Below are positions 59,797-64,000 of a stretch of DNA of 64,000 nt, one piece after another; the stretch's first letter is position 1; each line of letters opens with the position of its first letter. The position numbers and the translations under genes are program-made. The DNA is taken from NCBI GenBank assembly GCA_004009845.1, contig RMBW01000028.1, positions 186,001 to 250,000 on the forward strand, written 5' to 3'. The notes beneath the pieces were generated by a model, which had not been told where the DNA came from, searched no databases, and worked only from the letters and a program-made list of their open reading frames with translations. The stretch is from Davidsoniella eucalypti (lineage: Eukaryota > Ascomycota > Sordariomycetes > Microascales > Ceratocystidaceae).

Positions 59797-61595
59797 TTAT
59801 CTAGCCAAGGAAGAGTCGAGTTTGTCAAGGGCGATTTGAGTAGCTCTACTATCAAGGCCATCATCCGTCAGCACGGCGACCCAATCTCGTAATTGGATCA
59901 TACGGCCTTTCTCCTTGTCTTCGCGCCATGTGCCGAGTCGATTACGTCCAGTATCGGATGTGAGCATCGTTGGTGCGATGGCTGCGGCAGAGGCTGCACC
60001 GGACTTACCGGGTGTGGACATGCCACTTCGCCCAGCTCCGCCACCACCAGCACCCACGTTCATCCAGTCATAGGAGCGGTTTTTTCTCTTGCCAAAGAGA
60101 CCACCGGAACCCTTTCCGGCGAACATAGAACTAGTCTGGTTCTGTGATGCGTGACTGGCTTCGGCCATTTTTGAACCACGTTTTGGTTCTTTCTTGGTGC
60201 TGCTTTCTTTTTTGTCTGGTGCTATTGACCCCCCAGGTGTGCCTGGTGCAACTGACCCAGATCTGGAGGGTGTAGCAGTTGTATCTGATGTTCCATTGGC
60301 TCGAGCATTACGTCGACGAAGTCTCCGCTCTTCCCAATCACGCTCACTTTTTCCAGTCTCGCGAACTGCGCTGATGATTTGGTTGGATGATATCTTTGTG
60401 ACTTTGGTAGGGGGGCCAGACTCATTGGGCTTAACGCTTTCAATGGGGCCTGCCATAGATGTCAAGTTAGTTGAGTGTCAAAATACAACTATGTGGAATT
60501 TGTGGAAAACATACGCTTTTGGCCTGTGGTGTGTGCATCGTCTGTACCGTTCTCAATCGAAACATCTAACGGTACATCAGGTTTGTATGGTTTGGGGTCG
60601 GCAGCTGCAATCTGCCATTCTTCCGGAACCTCGCCGTGTGAGGTTGTTTGTCGATTCCGTGTGATCCTATCTGCGTCTTCAACTAAGGAACGCAACCGGT
60701 ATTTGGTTGCCAAGGATAGCAAAGCTAACTGATCTCCTAGGTTGGCTTCATATGGGATGAATGAGCCTGTAACATTGACCACAGCAGAACTGTCAGGAAT
60801 AACTTTTGTAGAGACCTGAAGACGGGGCTCAATAATCTCGGTCGAATTTCTGATTTTGGTGAGATTTGGATTTATCTTCGTCTCAAGGTTAAGCTGGAGG
60901 CCCTGGTCACGTGCAATTTTGTCGGCTCGCTGGTGAAGGTTTGCGATCAATAAAAATGGGTTGCTGAGTTCTTGTACATGAGTTCTTTCCCACTGCGTCA
61001 GTGCATCACTCCATGCCTTTTCGGCTGCTTGCGCTGCAAACTGAGTCTGAGCTAAATTTGTCTGAGTAGCGGGTTGATTATGAGGACCGGCACCGAACGC
61101 GCCGGCTCGTGATCCAGGCTGGAGGCCAGAAAAGCTATTTTTGTTCTCATCTCCGCCAATAGCGTAAAGACTTGCCATATATGCTTCCTCGGCTTTAATA
61201 TCGATACCAGTTCCGGATAGAGTGTCTGTGGGGTCGTAGTCCTCATCTTTTTCTTTGCCTGTCTTCTCAACGGGTCGCGCTGGTGGTGGCATTGTTCCGG
61301 GTATTACTGGTTGAAAGATAGGCTGTTGCTGATTCTGGAGTTGAAATTGGTGTTGTTGTAAAAGGATTTGTGGTTGTATGAGTTGCTGTGGTATTTGTGG
61401 TGGTATCGGAGTCGATACTCCATGTGTCATAACACCGGGCGTCATGATACTAGGCGTCATGATACTAGGCGTCATGATACTAGGCGTCATGATGCCGGGT
61501 GATGCTGGTGCGGGAGACGCTGGGACCATTGGTGATGATGCATAAGTCACAGTAGGGCTTGGTGCCGCAGCGATAGCCCTTTGTGTCTGCGCCAT
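59797..61595 (-). CDS. TFIID subunit TAF4
   Basis: Minus-strand exons 61595-60515 and 60449-59797 give 577 aa. TAF4 is a histone-fold subunit of TFIID that pairs with TAF12 and supports RNA polymerase II promoter recognition. The first 130 residues are Pro/Gln/Met-rich, including five tandem MTP repeats and a Gln-rich block. The TAF4 C-terminal region starts around 200. Landmarks are LGDQLALLSLATKYRLRSLV near 310, SERDWEERRLRRRNA in exon 2, and RNRLGTWREDKEKGRMIQLRDW near the end. The latter block is highly conserved in fungal TAF4. A Gly/Ala-rich linker with GRSGMSTPG separates them. The gene is divergent from YSH1 with about 1 kb between start codons. Confidence 0.93.
61426..61500 (-). repeat. 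15 bp tandem repeat inside TAF4 (five units, three identical)
   Basis: Units GTCATGATACTAGGC (written on +) repeat exactly at 61441, 61456 and 61471, flanked by diverged copies at 61426 and 61486. On the coding strand they encode repeated IMTPS pentapeptides. The identity of the three central units suggests recent expansion. The frame is kept because the unit is a multiple of three. Confidence 0.9.
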
Positions 61596-62615
61596 GACGG
61601 CTAGTATGGATGGTATTCACAGTCTACGACTGATGGTAGGGCGAAAACGTCGTCGTGTCCGTCGATAGTTCGTAATGCGATATCCACGACAAAACAAATG
61701 ATTTATCGAACGGCGATAGTGAGATCGGGGTGTTATTACAAATAATCGCTGTGCGCGGTGGTGTCGTCGATTATGTGGTTTGCGATGGAATACCGTCAAG
61801 TTTGGAAGAACAAGTGTGCCCTATATGCGCAAAATGAAATGACAGGCAGTTGAGATGGACGTTAGAAGTGAGTTGGATGACAGGTCGATGATCATGGCAT
61901 CGCAATGGACAGGGCGGTATATAGTTGTCCGAAATGGTGCATGTCAATTGATGCGATAAACGAGTGAATGGGTTGATGTGAATTTCGTGAGCCAAGTAGG
62001 CAGGCAAGCCTAGAAAGCTGTACGCCACAGCTCCATAGACGGGATTCCTCCTAGCAGCAGATAATTGGGACCGGCTGCGGAAGCCAAATATATGCACTCG
62101 AATATTCTTCAGAAGCGTGGTGACTTCGAATTCAAGTCAGTGTCGCTGACTGGACTGGATGATATGGTTTGTAGTAGGTGACTAATGCCCTTGATCGCGT
62201 AGTAGATCTGATGTTGATGATAGAAAGTTCCAAACGCAGCGACTCTGAAAATCCATTTCTGTATTATCACGTGACGCGTCACCTGCGATAAAACGCGTCG
62301 CGTCCTTGCTGTTTGCTGTTACTAGGAGATAGTGGGGCAGAGAGCTACCCTTCTGAAGCATTATTGGTTGCCTTGCTTTGGTTAAGCAGCCAAATATTTG
62401 CGACCTTGAATCAAGCCTTGTCGGCCTCACTAATTACAAACGACAAGCCATCCTACCAACGTTTCTTCAACAGCACCAGCTGAAGGCGGTTAAAATTACC
62501 CCATCACAGTAAACACTGATCTACTTTCAGGTAAAAATATCGTGGCATCTCAACGAACGAATAAAATAAAAGCTGCCCATTTCAGTCAGGACAAGTATCA
62601 AGCACCTTGTTCACA
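61596..62615. other. Divergent TAF4/YSH1 promoter region
   Basis: 1.0 kb with no gene. It holds the CACGTG and ACGCGT cluster at 62268-62298 that could serve both genes. An ORF at 61771-62097 (-) is a chance frame in the TAF4 leader. Confidence 0.6.
62268..62298. promoter_or_regulatory. E-box plus two ACGCGT boxes with a 12 bp palindrome
   Basis: CACGTG at 62268-62273 overlaps the perfect palindrome GTGACGCGTCAC (62271-62282), which contains ACGCGT at 62274-62279. A second ACGCGT is at 62293-62298. The cluster lies 318-348 bp upstream of YSH1 and about 680 bp upstream of TAF4. ACGCGT is the MBF core and TGACG-CGTCA resembles paired bZIP half-sites; which factor binds is inferred. Confidence 0.45.
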
Positions 62616-64000
62616 ATGGCAACCAAACGAAAAGCCGCCGCCATGGCATCAGGTACCGATGAGCCTGTAGACCCAACCGACGAACTCATGTTCCTGTGTC
62701 TTGGTGGTGGTAACGAAGTCGGTCGTTCATGTCATGTCATTCAATACAAGGGCAAGACTATCATGGTAAGCAATCATTCTACCTTACACTCAGAGATATA
62801 AATCTAACAGTCTGTATAGCTGGACGCTGGTCAACATCCTGCATACGATGGTCTCGCTGCTCTTCCTTTCTTTGACGACTTTGATCTCAGTACAGTCGAC
62901 GTACTTCTCATCAGCCAGTAAGATCCCCCAACCCATTCAATCATGTCTTAGTGTACAAGCACATTTTAATTTCATGTCCATGTGCCTCAATATCTGTAAC
63001 CATGACAAGGAGACACAATTTATTGTATATGGCGAAATTGGAAGTTCGTCAAATGGTGGTCAAAATCATGTAAACCTCAAAAAAATGATGTATTCTCTAC
63101 GCCGGCCTTTACACGCCCAGATATCAATACAAGTCTCTTTTTCATACTATGTCTACCCTTTATCTGTGTGCTCGTAGTACGGAGCTGTTTGTAGCATGTC
63201 ACTAACCGATCATCTTAGTTTTCACGTTGATCACGCAGCCTCATTGCCATATGTCTTGGCAAAAACAAACTTCAGGGGACGTGTGTTCATGACACATCCC
63301 ACCAAAGCCATCTACAAATGGCTTATTCAAGACGGTGTGAGAGTTGGTGGGTCTTCATCATCTTCTCAGCCTGTCTATACTGAACGTGATCACTTGAATA
63401 CGTTTTCCATGATCGAAGCCATCGATTACCACACCACTCATGCGGTATCGTCAATCCGTATCACACCTTACCCAGCTGGGCATGTACTAGGTGCTGCCAT
63501 GTTCCTTATAGAAATTGCTGGTCTCAAAATTTTCTTCACTGGTGATTATTCTAGAGAACAGGATCGACATTTAGTCTCCGCAGAGGTACCTCGTGGTATC
63601 CAAATCGATGTTCTTATCACAGAATCTACATATGGTGTTTCTTCTCATACACCACGCATGGAAAGAGAGCAGGCTCTCATGAAGTCAATCACGGGAATTC
63701 TGAACCGCGGTGGTCGTGTACTCATGCCAGTCTTTGCTTTGGGGCGTGCTCAGGAACTTCTTCTTATTCTAGACGAATATTGGGAGAAACATGCCGAGTT
63801 CCAAAAGGTGCCAATATACTACGCCAGTAACCTAGCACGGAAATGTATGCTTGTCTATCAAACATACGTTGGAGCAATGAATGACAATATCAAACGGTTA
63901 TTCAGCGAACGACTTGCCGAGGCCGTAGCATCCGGTGATGCTACTGGAAAGGCTGGTCCTTGGGATTTTAAATACATCAGATCCCTCAAGAATCTGGATC
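62616..64000 (+). CDS. Ysh1/CPSF73, mRNA 3'-end processing endonuclease (5' part, runs off the window)
   Basis: Exons 62616-62765, 62820-62917 and 63219 to the edge; 343 residues are visible. Ysh1 is the metallo-beta-lactamase/beta-CASP nuclease of cleavage and polyadenylation factor that cuts pre-mRNA at the poly(A) site. The N-terminus has the family start [12 protein letters not shown]. The zinc motif HFHVDH (about 83-88) is created by splicing of intron 2, whose donor splits the first His codon. Further metal ligands are in [10 protein letters not shown] near 168 and FTGDYS near 190. The beta-CASP Asp/Glu motif ITESTYG is near 217, and the beta-CASP region continues with [18 protein letters not shown]. 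Intron 2 is 301 bp, unusually long for this window. The C-terminal half lies outside. It is divergent from TAF4. Confidence 0.95.

Noticed and set aside
1..64000. CRISPR arrays, bacterial operons, integrated virus or secondary-metabolite cluster
   Set aside because: No regularly spaced repeats, no viral replication or capsid genes, and no synthase (PKS, NRPS, terpene) genes. The transporter and oxidoreductase are far apart and not clustered.

Overview
This window is nuclear DNA of a filamentous ascomycete (Pezizomycotina, probably a sordariomycete). The evidence is genes broken by short GT-AG introns, mostly 50-80 bp with CTAAC-like branch sites, and family content typical of the group: a HET-domain protein, a DHA2 drug:H+ antiporter, a POT peptide transporter, a Gfo/Idh/MocA oxidoreductase, a fungal lactonase and a small secreted cysteine-rich protein. 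I cannot name the genus. No bacterial, viral or organellar segment is apparent.

Layout, left to right. A long leader precedes a DHA2 transporter with a glutamine/proline-rich N-terminal tail (2845-5565, +). Then come Kog1/Raptor of TORC1 (7536-11923, -), a gene-free 4.9 kb, a HET-domain protein (16804-19356, +) convergent with a Ptr2-type peptide transporter (19939-21843, -), and the eight-exon ATR/Mec1/UvsB checkpoint kinase (24774-32680, +). Next are a PARP-type zinc-finger/AT-hook nuclear protein (33850-35284, +), a knottin-like secreted protein (36541-37070, -), a gene-free 4.4 kb that contains a probable tRNA-derived SINE with a 13 bp target-site duplication (40814-41224), and an arginine-rich fungal protein resembling DUF8035 (41442-42979, -). 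After these lie a Gfo/Idh/MocA oxidoreductase (45302-46464, +) convergent with a membrane lysophospholipid acyltransferase (46758-48068, -), a mitochondrial NAD(H) kinase (50451-51911, +) convergent with a lactonase-fold protein (52158-53422, -), a gene-free 5 kb, and a hotdog thioesterase (58427-59077, +). The window ends with TFIID subunit TAF4 (59797-61595, -) divergent from the mRNA 3'-end endonuclease Ysh1/CPSF73 (62616 to the edge, +).

The genes do not form a metabolic cluster. They are a mix of core regulators (TORC1, ATR, TFIID, cleavage/polyadenylation) and accessory or secreted functions, separated by unusually long AT-rich spacers. I found no clear new multi-gene system. The most notable non-genic finding is the SINE: its tRNA-like head starts at the first base after the left target-site duplication, and its T-run and short A tail end at the right copy. 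Splice junctions were placed by eye from frame continuity and GT/AG signals. Domain calls rest on motif recognition, not on searches.
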